From Rhytidiadelphus loreus (taxonomy: Eukaryota > Streptophyta > Bryopsida > Hypnales > Hylocomiaceae), in assembly GCA_947034895.1 (NCBI GenBank), contig OX344763.1:55737025-55801024 (forward strand): 64,000 nt of DNA, read 5' to 3'. The position numbers were made by a program, and so were the translations under genes. Each line of letters starts with the position of its first letter. Positions within the stretch are counted from its first letter, which is position 1. Shown here piece after piece: positions 1 through 13,625 of the stretch. Under the pieces are notes generated by a model that was not told the origin of the DNA, did no database searches, and was given only the letters and a program-made list of their open reading frames with translations.

Positions 1-3000
1 AAATTGGGGCAACGTTCTTGCCTTGTACTTTAATGACTGTTCAAAGGAATATAATGTCATGGAAATTCATGTAAAGAAAATGGTAAAACATGTTTGTGCA
101 AGTTGCATTTATTTCTAAACTCATGCATTCAAAACAATATGCACGTTCGGGTAGTCACTGTCTATGATTTTGTGTGTGAAACTAAAAATTGGGGCAACGT
201 TCTTGCCTTGTACTTTAATGACTGTCCAAAAAAATATAATCCGAAGAAAATTCATGTAAAGAAAATGGTAAAACATGTTTGTGCAAGTTGCATTTATTCC
301 TAAACTCATGCATTCAAAACAATATGCACGTTCGGGTAGTCACTGTCTATGATTTTGTGTGTGAAACTAAAAATTGGGGCAACGTTCTTGCCTTGTACTT
401 TAATGACTGTCCAGAAAAATATAATGCGAAGAAAATTCATGTAAAGAAAATGGTAAAACATGTTTGTCCAAGTTGCACTTATTTCTAAACTCATGCATTC
501 AAAACAATATGCACGTTCGGGTAGTCACTGTCTATGATTTTGTGTGTGAAACTAAAAATTGGGGCAACGTTCTTGCCTTGTACTTTAATGACTGTCCAAA
601 AAAATATAATGCGAAGAAAATTCATGTAAAGAAAATGGTAAAACATGTTTGTGCAAGTTGCATTTATTCCTAAACTCATGCATTCAAAACAATATGCACG
701 TTCGGATAGTCACTGTCTATGATTTTGTGCGTGAAACTAAAAATTGGGGCAACGTTCTTGCCTTGTACTTTAATGACTATTCAAAAAAATATAATGTCAT
801 GGAAATTAATGTAAAGAAAATGGTAAAACATGTTTGTGCAAGTTGCATTTATTTCTAAACTCATGCATTCAAAACAATATGCACGTTCGGGTAGTCACTG
901 TCTATGATTTTGTGCGTGAAACTAAAAATTGGGGCAACGTTCTTGCCTTGTACTTTAATGACTATTCAAAGGAATATAATGTCATGGAAATTCATGTAAA
1001 GAAAATGGTAAAACATGTTTGTGCAAGTTGCATTTATTTCTAAACTCATGCATTCAAAACAATATGCACGTTCGGGTAGTCACTGTCTATGATTTTGTGT
1101 GTGAAACTAAAAATTGGGGCAACGTTCTTGCCTTGTACTTTAATGACTGTTCAAAGGAATATAATGTCATGGAAATTCATGTAAAGAAAATGGTAAAACA
1201 TGTTTGTGCAAGTTGCATTTATTTCTAAACTCATGCATTCAAAACAATATGCACGTTCGGGTAGTCACTGTCTATGATTTTGTGCGTGAAACTAAAAATT
1301 GGGGCAACGTTCTTGCCTTGTACTTTAATGACTATTCAAAAAAATATAATGTCATGGAAATTAATGTAAAGAAAATGGTAAAACATGTTTGTGCAAGTTG
1401 CATTTATTTCTAAACTCATGCATTCAAAACAATATGCACGTTCGGGTAGTCACTGTCTATGATTTTGTGCGTGAAACTAAAAATTGGGGCAACGTTCTTG
1501 CCTTGTACTTTAATGACTATTCAAAGGAATATAATGTCATGGAAATTCATGTAAAGAAAATGGTAAAACATGTTTGTGCAAGTTGCATTTATTTCTAAAC
1601 TCATGCATTCAAAACAATATGCACGTTCGGGTAGTCACTGTCTATGATTTTGTGTGTGAAACTAAAAATTGGGGCAACGTTCTTGCCTTGTACTTTAATG
1701 ACTGTTCAAAGGAATATAATGTCATGGAAATTCATGTAAAGAAAATGGTAAAACATGTTTGTGCAAGTTGCATTTATTTCTAAACTCATGCATTCAAAAC
1801 AATATGCACGTTCGGGTAGTCACTGTCTATGATTTTGTGTGTGAAACTAAAAATTGGGGCAACGTTCTTGCCTTGTACTTTAATGACTGTCCAAAAAAAT
1901 ATAATGCGAAGAAAATTCATGTAAAGAAAATGGTAAAACATGTTTGTGCAAGTTGCATTTATTCCTAAACTCATGCATTCAAAACAATATGCACGTTCGG
2001 ATAGTCACTGTCTATGATTTTGTGCGTGAAACTAAAAATTGGGGCAACGTTCTTGCCTTGTACTTTAATGACTATTCAAAAAAATATAATGTCATGGAAA
2101 TTAATGTAAAGAAAATGGTAAAACATGTTTGTGCAAGTTGCATTTATTTCTAAACTCATGCATTCAAAACAATATGCACGTTCGGGTAGTCACTGTCTAT
2201 GATTTTGTGCGTGAAACTAAAAATTGGGGCAACGTTCTTGCCTTGTACTTTAATGACTATTCAAAAAAATATAATGTCATGGAAATTCATGTAAAGAAAA
2301 TGGTAAAACATGTTTGTGCAAGTTGCATTTATTTCTAAACTCATGCATTCAAAACAATATGCACGTTCGGGTAGTCACTGTCTATGATTTTGTGTGTGAA
2401 ACTAAAAATTGGGGCAACGTTCTTGCCTTGTACTTTAATGACTGTCCAGAAAAATATAATGCGAAGAAAATTCATGTAAAGAAAATGGTAAAACATGTTT
2501 GTCCAAGTTGCACTTATTTCTAAACTCATGCATTCAAAACAATATGCACGTTCGGGTAGTCACTGTCTATGATTTTGTGTGTGAAACTAAAAATTGGGGC
2601 AACGTTCTTGCCTTGTACTTTAATGACTGTCCAAAAAAATATAATGCGAAGAAAATTCATGTAAAGAAAATGGTAAAACATGTTTGTCCAAGTTGCACTT
2701 ATTTCTAAACTCATGCATTCAAAACAATATGCACGTTCGGATAGTCACTGTCTATGATTTTGTGCGTGAAACTAAAAATTGGGGCAACGTTCTTGCCTTG
2801 TACTTTAATGACTATTCAAAAAAATATAATGTCATGGAAATTAATGTAAAGAAAATGGTAAAACATGTTTGTGCAAGTTGCATTTATTTCTAAACTCATG
2901 CATTCAAAACAATATGCACGTTCGGGTAGTCACTGTCTATGATTTTGTGCGTGAAACTAAAAATTGGGGCAACGTTCTTGCCTTGTACTTTAATGACTAT

Positions 3001-6000
3001 TCAAAAAAATATAATGTCATGGAAATTCATGTAAAGAAAATGGTAAAACATGTTTGTGCAAGTTGCATTTATTTCTAAACTCATGCATTCAAAACAATAT
3101 GCACGTTCGGGTAGTCACTGTCTATGATTTTGTGTGTGAAACTAAAAATTGGGGCAACGTTCTTGCCTTGTACTTTAATGACTGTTCAAAGGAATATAAT
3201 GTCATGGAAATTCATGTAAAGAAAATGGTAAAACATGTTTGTGCAAGTTGCATTTATTTCTAAACTCATGCATTCAAAACAATATGCACGTTCGGGTAGT
3301 CACTGTCTATGATTTTGTGTGTGAAACTAAAAATTGGGGCAACGTTCTTGCCTTGTACTTTAATGACTGTCCAAAAAAATATAATGCGAAGAAAATTCAT
3401 GTAAAGAAAATGGTAAAACATGTTTGTGCAAGTTGCATTTATTCCTAAACTCATGCATTCAAAACAATATGCACGTTCGGATAGTCACTGTCTATGATTT
3501 TGTGCGTGAAACTAAAAATTGGGGCAACGTTCTTGCCTTGTACTTTAATGACTATTCAAAAAAATATAATGTCATCGAAATTAATGTAAAGAAAATGGTA
3601 AAACATGTGTGTGCAAGTTGCATTTATTTCTAAACTCATGCATTCAAAACAATATGCACGTTCGGGTAGTCACTGTCTATGATTTTGTGCGTGAAACTAA
3701 AAATTGGGGCAACGTTCTTGCCTTGTACTTTAATGACTATTCAAAAAAATATAATGCGAAGAAAATTCATGTAAAGAAAATGGTAAATCATGTTTGTGCA
3801 AGTTGCATTTATTCCTAAACTCATGCATTCAAAACAATATGCACGTTCGGATAGTCACTGTCTATGATTTTGTGCGTGAAACTAAAAATTGGGGCAACGT
3901 TCTTGCCTTGTACTTTAATGACTATTCGAAAAAATATAATGTCATGGAAATTAATGTAAAGAAAATGGTAAAACATGTTTGTGCAAGTTGCATTTATTTC
4001 TAAACTCATGCATTCAAAACAATATGCACGTTCGGGTAGTCACTGTCTATGATTTTGTGCGTGAAACTAAAAATTGGGGCAACGTTCTTGCCTTGTACTT
4101 TAATGGCTATTCAAAAAAATATAATGTCATGGAAATTCATGTAAAGAAAATGGTAAAACATGTTTGTGCAAGTTGCATTTATTCCTAAACTCATGCATTC
4201 AAAACAATATGCACGTTCGGATAGTCACTGTCTATGATTTTGTGTGTGAAACTAAAAATTGGGGCAACGTTCTTGCCTTGTACTTTAATGACTGTCCAAA
4301 AAAATATAATGCGAAGAAAATTCATGTAAAGAAAATGGTAAAACATGTTTGTGCAAGTTGCATTTATTCCTAAACTCATGCATTCAAAACAATATGCACG
4401 TTCGGGTAGTCACTGTCTATGATTTTGTGTGTGAAACTAAAAATTGGGGCAACGTTCTTGCCTTGTACTTTAATGACTGTCCAGAAAAATATAATGCGAA
4501 GAAAATTCATGTAAAGAAAATGGTAAAACATGTTTGTCCAAGTTGCACTTATTTCTAAACTCATGCATTCAAAACAATATGCACGTTCGGGTAGTCACTG
4601 TCTATGATTTTGTGTGTGAAACTAAAAATTGGGGCAACGTTCTTGCCTTGTACTTTAATGACTGTTCAAAGGAATATAATGTCATGGAAATTCATGTAAA
4701 GAAAATGGTAAAACATGTTTGTGCAAGTTGCATTTATTTCTAAACTCATGCATTCAAAACAATATGCACGTTCGGGTAGTCACTGTCTATGATTTTGTGT
4801 GTGAAACTAAAAATTGGGGCAACGTTCTTGCCTTGTACTTTAATGACTGTTCAAAGAAATATAATGTCATGGAAATTCACGTAAAGAAAATGGTAAAACA
4901 TGTTTGTGCAAGTTGCATTTATTTCTAAACTCATGCATTCAAAACAATATGCACGTTCGGGTAGTCACTGTCTATGATTTTGTGCGTGAAACTAAAAATT
5001 CGGGCAACGTTCTTGCCTTGTACTTTAATGACTATTCAAAAAAATATAATGTCATGGAAATTCATGTAAAGAAAATGGTAAATCATGTTTGTGCAAGTTG
5101 CATTTATTCCTAAACTCATGCATTCAAAACAATATGCACGTTCGGATAGTCACTGTCTATGATTTTGTGCGTGAAACTAAAAATTGGGGCAACGTTCTTG
5201 CCTTGTACTTTAATGACTATTCAAAAAAATATAATGTCATGGAAATTCATGTAAAGAAAATGGTAAAACATGTTTGTGCAAGTTGCATTTATTCCTAAAC
5301 TCATGCATTCAAAACAATATGCACGTTCGGGTAGTCACTGTCTATAATTTTGTGTGTGAAACTAAAAATTGGGGCAACGTTCTTGCCTTGTACTTTAATG
5401 ACTGTTCAAAGGAATATAATGTCATGGAAATTCATGTAAAGAAAATGGTAAAACATGTTTGTGCAAGTTGCATTTATTCCTAATCTCATGCATTCAAAAC
5501 AATATGCACGTTCGGATAGTCACTGTCTATGATTTTGTGTGTGAAACTAAAAATTGGGGCAACGTTCTTGCCTTGTACTTTAATGACTGTTCAAAGAAAT
5601 ATAATGTCATGGAAATTCATGTAAAGAAAATGGTAAAACATGTTTGTGCAAGTTGCATTTATTTCTAAACTCATGCATTCAAAACAATATGCACGTTCGG
5701 GTAGTCACTGTCTATGATTTTGTGTGTGAAACTAAAAATTGGGGCAACGTTCTTGCCTTGTACTTTAATGACTGTTCAAAGGAATATAATGTCATGGAAA
5801 TTCATGTAAAGAAAATGGTAAAACATGTTTGTGCAAGTTGCATTTATTTCTAAACTCATGCATTCAAAACAATATGCACGTTCGGGTAGTCACTGTCTAT
5901 GATTTTGTGTGTGAAACTAAAAATTGGGGCAACGTTCTTGCCTTGTACTTTAATGACTGTTCGAAGAAATATAATGTCATGGAAATTCATGTAAAGAAAA

Positions 6001-6040
6001 TTGTAAAACATATTTGTGCAAGTTGCATTTATTTCTAAAC
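1..6040. repeat. Left mixed domain, A/B-S-P monomers
   Basis: Monomers with 55C plus 104A (GTGCGTGAA and GACTATTC), many with 133A (TTAATG), alternate with S monomers carrying 112G (AAAGGAAT) and with P monomers. Two successive trimers, 676-1230 and 1231-1785, have the same order (133A unit, 112G unit with 104A, 112G unit with 104G) and differ mainly at position 31 of the first unit. Four units carry the linked pair 163C/173C (GTCCAAG and CACTTATT): 306-490, 2341-2525, 2526-2710 and 4376-4560. No single HOR period governs the domain. Confidence 0.85.
3636..3820. repeat. Chimeric monomer, A/B-type left and P-type right
   Basis: It has 55C, 104A and 106T of the A/B class but GCGAAG at 121-126, the P haplotype. 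The switch falls between 3742 and 3756. It also has 153T (AAATCATG) at 3788, shared only with the B unit at 4931-5115 (5083), which suggests that one parent was related to that unit. Confidence 0.82.
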
Positions 6041-7335
6041 TCATGCATTCAAAACAATATGCACGTTCGGATAGTCACTGTCTATGATTTTGTGCGTGAA
6101 ACTAAAAATTGGGGCAACGTTCTTGCCTTGTACTTTAATGACTATTCAAAAAAATATAATGTCATGGAAATTAATGTAAAGAAAATGGTAAAACATGTTT
6201 GTGCAAGTTGCATTTATTTCTAAACTCATGCATTCAAAACAATATGCACGTTCGGGTAGTCACTGTCTATGATTTTGTGCGTGAAACTAAAAATTCGGGC
6301 AACGTTCTTGCCTTGTACTTTAATGACTATTCAAAAAAATATAATGTCATGGAAATTCATGTAAAGAAAATGGTAAAACATGTTTGTGCAAGTTGCATTT
6401 ATTCCTAAACTCATGCATTCAAAACAATATGCACGTTCGGATAGTCACTGTCTATGATTTTGTGCGTGAAACTAAAAATTGGGGCAACGTTCTTGCCTTG
6501 TACTTTAATGACTATTCAAAAAAATATAATGTCATGGAAATTAATGTAAAGAAAATGGTAAAACATGTTTGTGCAAGTTGCATTTATTTCTAAACTCATG
6601 CATTCAAAAGAATATGCACGTTCGGGTAGTCACTGTCTATAATTTTGTGTGTGAAACTAAAAATCGGGGCAACGTTCTTGCCTTGTACTTTAATGACTGT
6701 TCAAAGAAATATAATGTCATGGAAATTCATGTAATGAAAATGGTAAAACATGTTTGTGCAAGTTGCATTTATTCCTAATCTCATGCATTCAAAACAATAT
6801 GCACGTTCGGATAGTCACTGTCTATGATTTTGTGTGTGAAACTAAAAATTGGGGCAACGTTCTTGCCTTGTACTTTAATGACTGTTCAAAGGAATATAAT
6901 GTCATGGAAATTCATGTAAAGAAAATGGTAAAACATGTTTGTGCAAGTTGCATTTATTTCTAAACTCATGCATTCAAAACAATATGCACGTTCGGGTAGT
7001 CACTGTCTATGATTTTGTGTGTGAAACTAAAAATTGGGGCAACGTTCTTGCCTTGTACTTTAATGACTGTTCAAAGAAATATAATGTCATGGAAATTCAC
7101 GTAAAGAAAATGGTAAAACATGTTTGTGCAAGTTGCATTTATTTCTAAACTCATGCATTCAAAACAATATGCACGTTCGGGTAGTCACTGTCTATGATTT
7201 TGTGTGTGAAACTAAAAATTGGGGCAACGTTCTTGCCTTGTACTTTAATGACTGTCCAAAAAAATATAATGCGAAGAAAATTCATGTAAAGAAAATGGTA
7301 AAACATGTTTGTGCAAGTTGCATTTATTCCTAAAC
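6041..7335. repeat. 7-monomer higher-order repeat, copy 1 (1295 bp)
   Basis: Order of units: A (31A, 55C, 104A, 133A); B (55C, 71C giving AATTCGGGC, 104A, 179C); A; Q (15G, 46A, 70C, 140T, 184T); L (31A, 112G); S with 135C; P with 179C. The following 1295 bases repeat this order exactly. The preceding unit, 5856-6040, is an S with 108G, 147T and 157A, a marker that recurs in later copies where the S slot is otherwise 135C. Confidence 0.92.
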
Positions 7336-8630
7336 TCATGCATTCAAAACAATATGCACGTTCGGATAGTCACTGTCTATGATTTTGTGCGTGAAACTAA
7401 AAATTGGGGCAACGTTCTTGCCTTGTACTTTAATGACTATTCAAAAAAATATAATGTCATGGAAATTAATGTAAAGAAAATGGTAAAACATGTTTGTGCA
7501 AGTTGCATTTATTTCTAAACTCATGCATTCAAAACAATATGCACGTTCGGGTAGTCACTGTCTATGATTTTGTGCGTGAAACTAAAAATTCGGGCAACGT
7601 TCTTGCCTTGTACTTTAATGACTATTCAAAAAAATATAATGTCATGGAAATTCATGTAAAGAAAATGGTAAAACATGTTTGTGCAAGTTGCATTTATTCC
7701 TAAACTCATGCATTCAAAACAATATGCACGTTCGGATAGTCACTGTCTATGATTTTGTGCGTGAAACTAAAAATTGGGGCAACGTTCTTGCCTTGTACTT
7801 TAATGACTATTCAAAAAAATATAATGTCATGGAAATTAATGTAAAGAAAATGGTAAAACATGTTTGTGCAAGTTGCATTTATTTCTAAACTCATGCATTC
7901 AAAAGAATATGCACGTTCGGGTAGTCACTGTCTATAATTTTGTGTGTGAAACTAAAAATCGGGGCAACGTTCTTGCCTTGTACTTTAATGACTGTTCAAA
8001 GAAATATAATGTCATGGAAATTCATGTAATGAAAATGGTAAAACATGTTTGTGCAAGTTGCATTTATTCCTAATCTCATGCATTCAAAACAATATGCACG
8101 TTCGGATAGTCACTGTCTATGATTTTGTGTGTGAAACTAAAAATTGGGGCAACGTTCTTGCCTTGTACTTTAATGACTGTTCAAAGGAATATAATGTCAT
8201 GGAAATTCATGTAAAGAAAATGGTAAAACATGTTTGTGCAAGTTGCATTTATTTCTAAACTCATGCATTCAAAACAATATGCACGTTCGGGTAGTCACTG
8301 TCTATGATTTTGTGTGTGAAACTAAAAATTGGGGCAACGTTCTTGCCTTGTACTTTAATGACTGTTCAAAGAAATATAATGTCATGGAAATTCACGTAAA
8401 GAAAATGGTAAAACATGTTTGTGCAAGTTGCATTTATTTCTAAACTCATGCATTCAAAACAATATGCACGTTCGGGTAGTCACTGTCTATGATTTTGTGT
8501 GTGAAACTAAAAATTGGGGCAACGTTCTTGCCTTGTACTTTAATGACTGTCCAAAAAAATATAATGCGCAGAAAATTCATGTAAAGAAAATGGTAAAACA
8601 TGTTTGTGCAAGTTGCATTTATTCCTAAAC
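7336..8630. repeat. 7-monomer higher-order repeat, copy 2 (1295 bp)
   Basis: Same seven units in the same order as the preceding 1295 bases. The one difference I found by comparing markers is in the last (P) unit, where GCGAAG reads GCGCAG (A to C at 8569). Such near-identity between multi-monomer units, against about 5% difference between neighbouring monomers, is the defining sign of a HOR. Confidence 0.92.
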
Positions 8631-11600
8631 TCATGCATTCAAAACAATATGCACGTTCGGATAGTCACTGTCTATGATTTTGTGCGTGAAACTAAAAATT
8701 GGGGCAACGTTCTTGCCTTGTACTTTAATGACTATTCAAAAAAATATAATGTCATGGAAATTAATGTAAAGAAAATGGTAAAACATGTTTGTGCAAGTTG
8801 CATTTATTTCTAAACTCATGCATTCAAAACAATATGCACGTTCGGGTAGTCACTGTCTATGATTTTGTGCGTGAAACTAAAAATTCGGGCAACGTTCTTG
8901 CCTTGTACTTTAATGACTACTCAAAAAAATATAATGTCATGGAAATTCATGTAAAGAAAATGGTAAAACATGTTTGTGCAAGTTGCATTTATTCCTAAAC
9001 TCATGCATTCAAAACAATATGCACGTTCGGATAGTCACTGTCTATGATTTTGTGCGTGAAACTAAAAATTGGGGCAACGTTCTTGCCTTGTACTTTAATG
9101 ACTATTCAAAAAAATATAATGTCATGGAAATTAATGTAAAGAAAATGGTAAAACATGTTTGTGCAAGTTGCATTTATTTCTAAACTCATGCATTCAAAAG
9201 AATATGCACGTTCGGGTAGTCACTGTCTATAATTTTGTGTGTGAAACTAAAAATTGGGGCAACGTTCTTGCCTTGTACTTTAATGACTGTTCAAAGAAAT
9301 ATAATGTCATGGAAATTCATGTAATGAAAATGGTAAAACATGTTTGTGCAAGTTGCATTTATTCCTAATCTCATGCATTCAAAACAATATGCACGTTCGG
9401 ATAGTCACTGTCTATGATTTTGTGTGTGAAACTAAAAATTGGGGCAACGTTCTTGCCTTGTACTTTAATGACTGTTCAAAGGAATATAATGTCATGGAAA
9501 TTCATGTAAAGAAAATGGTAAAACATGTTTGTGCAAGTTGCATTTATTTCTAAACTCATGCATTCAAAACAATATGCACGTTCGGGTAGTCACTGTCTAT
9601 GATTTTGTGTGTGAAACTAAAAATTGGGGCAACGTTCTTGCCTTGTACTTTAATGACTGTTCGAAGAAATATAATGTCATGGAAATTCATGTAAAGAAAA
9701 TTGTAAAACATATTTGTGCAAGTTGCATTTATTTCTAAACTCATGCATTCAAAACAATATGCACGTTCGGATAGTCACTGTCTATGATTTTGTGCGTGAA
9801 ACTAAAAATTGGGGCAACGTTCTTGCCTTGTACTTTAATGACTATTCAAAAAAATATAATGTCATGGAAATTAATGTAAAGAAAATGGTAAAACATGTTT
9901 GTGCAAGTTGCATTTATTTCTAAACTCATGCATTCAAAAGAATATGCACGTTCGGGTAGTCACTGTCTATAATTTTGTGTGTGAAACTAAAAATCGGGGC
10001 AACGTTCTTGCCTTGTACTTTAATGACTGTTCAAAGAAATATAATGTCATGGAAATTCATGTAATGAAAATGGTAAAACATGTTTGTGCAAGTTGCATTT
10101 ATTCCTAATCTCATGCATTCAAAACAATATGCACGTTCGGATAGTCACTGTCTATGATTTTGTGTGTGAAACTAAAAATTGGGGCAACGTTCTTGCCTTG
10201 TACTTTAATGACTGTTCAAAGGAATATAATGTCATGGAAATTCATGTAAAGAAAATGGTAAAACATGTTTGTGCAAGTTGCATTTATTTCTAAACTCATG
10301 CATTCAAAACAATATGCACGTTCGGATAGTCACTGTCTATGATTTTGTGTGTGAAACTAAAAATTGGGGCAACGTTCTTGCCTTGTACTTTAATGACTGT
10401 TCAAAGAAATATAATGTCATGGAAATTCACGTAAAGAAAATGGTAAAACATGTTTGTGCAAGTTGCATTTATTTCTAAACTCATGCATTCAAAACAATAT
10501 GCACGTTCGGGTAGTCACTGTCTATGATTTTGTGTGTGAAACTAAAAATTGGGGCAACGTTCTTGCCTTGTACTTTAATGACTGTCCAAAAAAATATAAT
10601 GCGAAGAAAATTCATGTAAAGAAAATGGTAAAACATGTTTGTGCAAGTTGCATTTATTCCTAAACTCATGCATTCAAAACAATATGCACGTTCGGATAGT
10701 CACTGTCTATGATTTTGTGCGTGAAACTAAAAATTGGGGCAACGTTCTTGCCTTGTACTTTAATGACTATTCAAAAAAATATAATGTCATGGAAATTAAT
10801 GTAAAGAAAATGGTAAAACATGTTTGTGCAAGTTGCATTTATTTCTAAACTCATGCATTCAAAACAATATGCACGTTCGGGTAGTCACTGTCTATGATTT
10901 TGTGCGTGAAACTAAAAATTGGGGCAACGTTCTTGCCTTGTACTTTAATGACTATTCAAAAAAATATAATGTCATGGAAATTCATGTAAAGAAAATGGTA
11001 AAACATGTTTGTGCAAGTTGCATTTATTCCTAAACTCATGCATTCAAAACAATATGCACGTTCGGATAGTCACTGTCTATGATTTTGTGCGTGAAACTAA
11101 AAATTGGGGCAACGTTCTTGCCTTGTACTTTAATGACTATTCAAAAAAATATAATGTCATGGAAATTAATGTAAAGAAAATGGTAAAACATGTTTGTGCA
11201 AGTTGCATTTATTTCTAAACTCATGCATTCAAAAGAATATGCACGTTCGGGTAGTCACTGTCTATAATTTTGTGTGTGAAACTAAAAATTGGGGCAACGT
11301 TCTTGCCTTGTACTTTAATGACTGTTCAAAGAAATATAATGTCATGGAAATTCATGTAATGAAAATGGTAAAACATGTTTGTGCAAGTTGCATTTATTCC
11401 TAATCTCATGCATTCAAAACAATATGCACGTTCGGATAGTCACTGTCTATGATTTTGTGTGTGAAACTAAAAATTGGGGCAACGTTCTTGCCTTGTACTT
11501 TAATGACTGTTCAAAGGAATATAATGTCATGGAAATTCATGTAAAGAAAATGGTAAAACATGTTTGTGCAAGTTGCATTTATTTCTAAACTCATGCATTC

Positions 11601-13625
11601 AAAACAATATGCACGTTCGGGTAGTCACTGTCTATGATTTTGTGTGTGAAACTAAAAATTGGGGCAACGTTCTTGCCTTGTACTTTAATGACTGTTCGAA
11701 GAAATATAATGTCATGGAAATTCATGTAAAGAAAATTGTAAAACATATTTGTGCAAGTTGCATTTATTTCTAAACTCATGCATTCAAAACAATATGCACG
11801 TTCGGATAGTCACTGTCTATGATTTTGTGCGTGAAACTAAAAATTGGGGCAACGTTCTTGCCTTGTACTTTAATGACTATTCAAAAAAATATAATGTCAT
11901 GGAAATTAATGTAAAGAAAATGGTAAAACATGTTTGTGCAAGTTGCATTTATTTCTAAACTCATGCATTCAAAACAATATGCACGTTCGGGTAGTCACTG
12001 TCTATGATTTTGTGCGTGAAACTAAAAATTCGGGCAACGTTCTTGCCTTGTACTTTAATGACTATTCAAAAAAATATAATGTCATGGAAATTCATGTAAA
12101 GAAAATGGTAAAACATGTTTGTGCAAGTTGCATTTATTCCTAAACTCATGCATTCAAAACAATATGCACGTTCGGATAGTCACTGTCTATGATTTTGTGC
12201 GTGAAACTAAAAATTGGGGCAACGTTCTTGCCTTGTACTTTAATGACTATTCAAAAAAATATAATGTCATGGAAATTCATGTAAAGAAAATGGTAAAACA
12301 TGTTTGTGCAAGTTGCATTTATTTCTAAACTCATGCATTCAAAAGAATATGCACGTTCGGGTAGTCACTGTCTATAATTTTGTGTGTGAAACTAAAAATC
12401 GGGGCAACGTTCTTGCCTTGTACTTTAATGACTGTTGAAAGAAATATAATGTCATGGAAATTCATGTAATGAAAATGGTAAAACATGTTTGTGCAAGTTG
12501 CATTTATTCCTAATCTCATGCATTCAAAACAATATGCACGTTCGGATAGTCACTGTCTATGATTTTGTGTGTGAAACTAAAAATTGGGGCAACGTTCTTG
12601 CCTTGTACTTTAATGACTGTTCAAAGGAATATAATGTCATGGAAATTCACGTAAAGAAAATGGTAAAACATGTTTGTGCAAGTTGCATTTATTTCTAAAC
12701 TCATGCATTCAAAACAATATGCACGTTCGGGTAGTCACTGTCTATGATTTTGTGTGTGAAACTAAAAATTGGGGCAACGTTCTTGCCTTGTACTTTAATG
12801 ACTGTTCGAAGAAATATAATGTCATGGAAATTCATGTAAAGAAAATTGTAAAACATATTTGTGCAAGTTGCATTTATTTCTAAACTCATGCATTCAAAAC
12901 AATATGCACGTTCGGGTAGTCACTGTCTATGATTTTGTGCGTGAAACTAAAAATTGGGGCAACGTTCTTGCCTTGTACTTTAATGACTATTCCAAAAAAT
13001 ATAATGTCATGGAAATTCATGTAAAGAAAATGGTAAAACATGTTTGTGCAAGTTGCATTTATTCCTAAACTCATGCATTCAAAACAATATGCACGTTCGG
13101 GTAGTCACTGTCTATGATTTTGTGCGTGAAACTAAAAATTCGGGCAACGTTCTTGCCTTGTACTTTAATGACTATTCAAAAAAATATAATGTCATGGAAA
13201 TTCATGTAAAGAAAATGGTAAAACATGTTTGTGCAAGTTGCATTTATTCCTAAACTCATGCATTCAAAACAATATGCACGTTCGGATAGTCACTGTCTAT
13301 GATTTTGTGCGTGAAACTAAAAATTGGGGCAACGTTCTTGCCTTGTACTTTAATGACTATTCAAAAAAATATAATGTCATGGAAATTAATGTAAAGAAAA
13401 TGGTAAAACATGTTTGTGCAAGTTGCATTTATTTCTAAACTCATGCATTCAAAAGAATATGCACGTTCGGGTAGTCACTGTCTATAATTTTGTGTGTGAA
13501 ACTAAAAATCGGGGCAACGTTCTTGCCTTGTACTTTAATGACTGTTCAAAGAAATATAATGTCATGGAAATTCATGTAAAGAAAATGGTAAAACATGTTT
13601 GTGCAAGTTGCATTTATTCCTAAAC
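8631..13625. repeat. Variant copies of the 7-monomer HOR (6-, 5-, 6-, 6-unit and decayed forms)
   Basis: 8631-9740 runs A-B-A-Q-L-S' (S' has 108G, 147T, 157A) and lacks P. 9741-10665 runs A-Q-L-S-P and lacks B and one A. 10666-11775 runs A-B'-A-Q-L-S' (B' lacks 71C). 11776-12885 runs A-B-A'-Q-L-S', where A' lacks 133A. 12886-13625 runs B'-B-A-Q and then leaves the pattern with P at 13626. Q units start at 6596, 7891, 9186, 9926, 11221, 12331 and 13441, with spacings of 7, 7, 4, 7, 6 and 6 monomers. The changes are whole-monomer losses, as expected from unequal exchange in register. The Q unit at 12331-12515 has a private C to G at 12437. Confidence 0.88.

Noticed and set aside
145..161. CENP-B box
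   Set aside because: The monomer has TTCG at 26-29, but the bases that follow do not give the required A and CGGG at the fixed distances. Only the first half of the core is matched.
108..305. Shorter ancestral subrepeat inside the monomer
   Set aside because: Only AAGAAAAT twice at 15-base spacing and TGCAT twice were found. They do not extend into a periodic structure, and the S class lacks the first AAGAAAAT copy.
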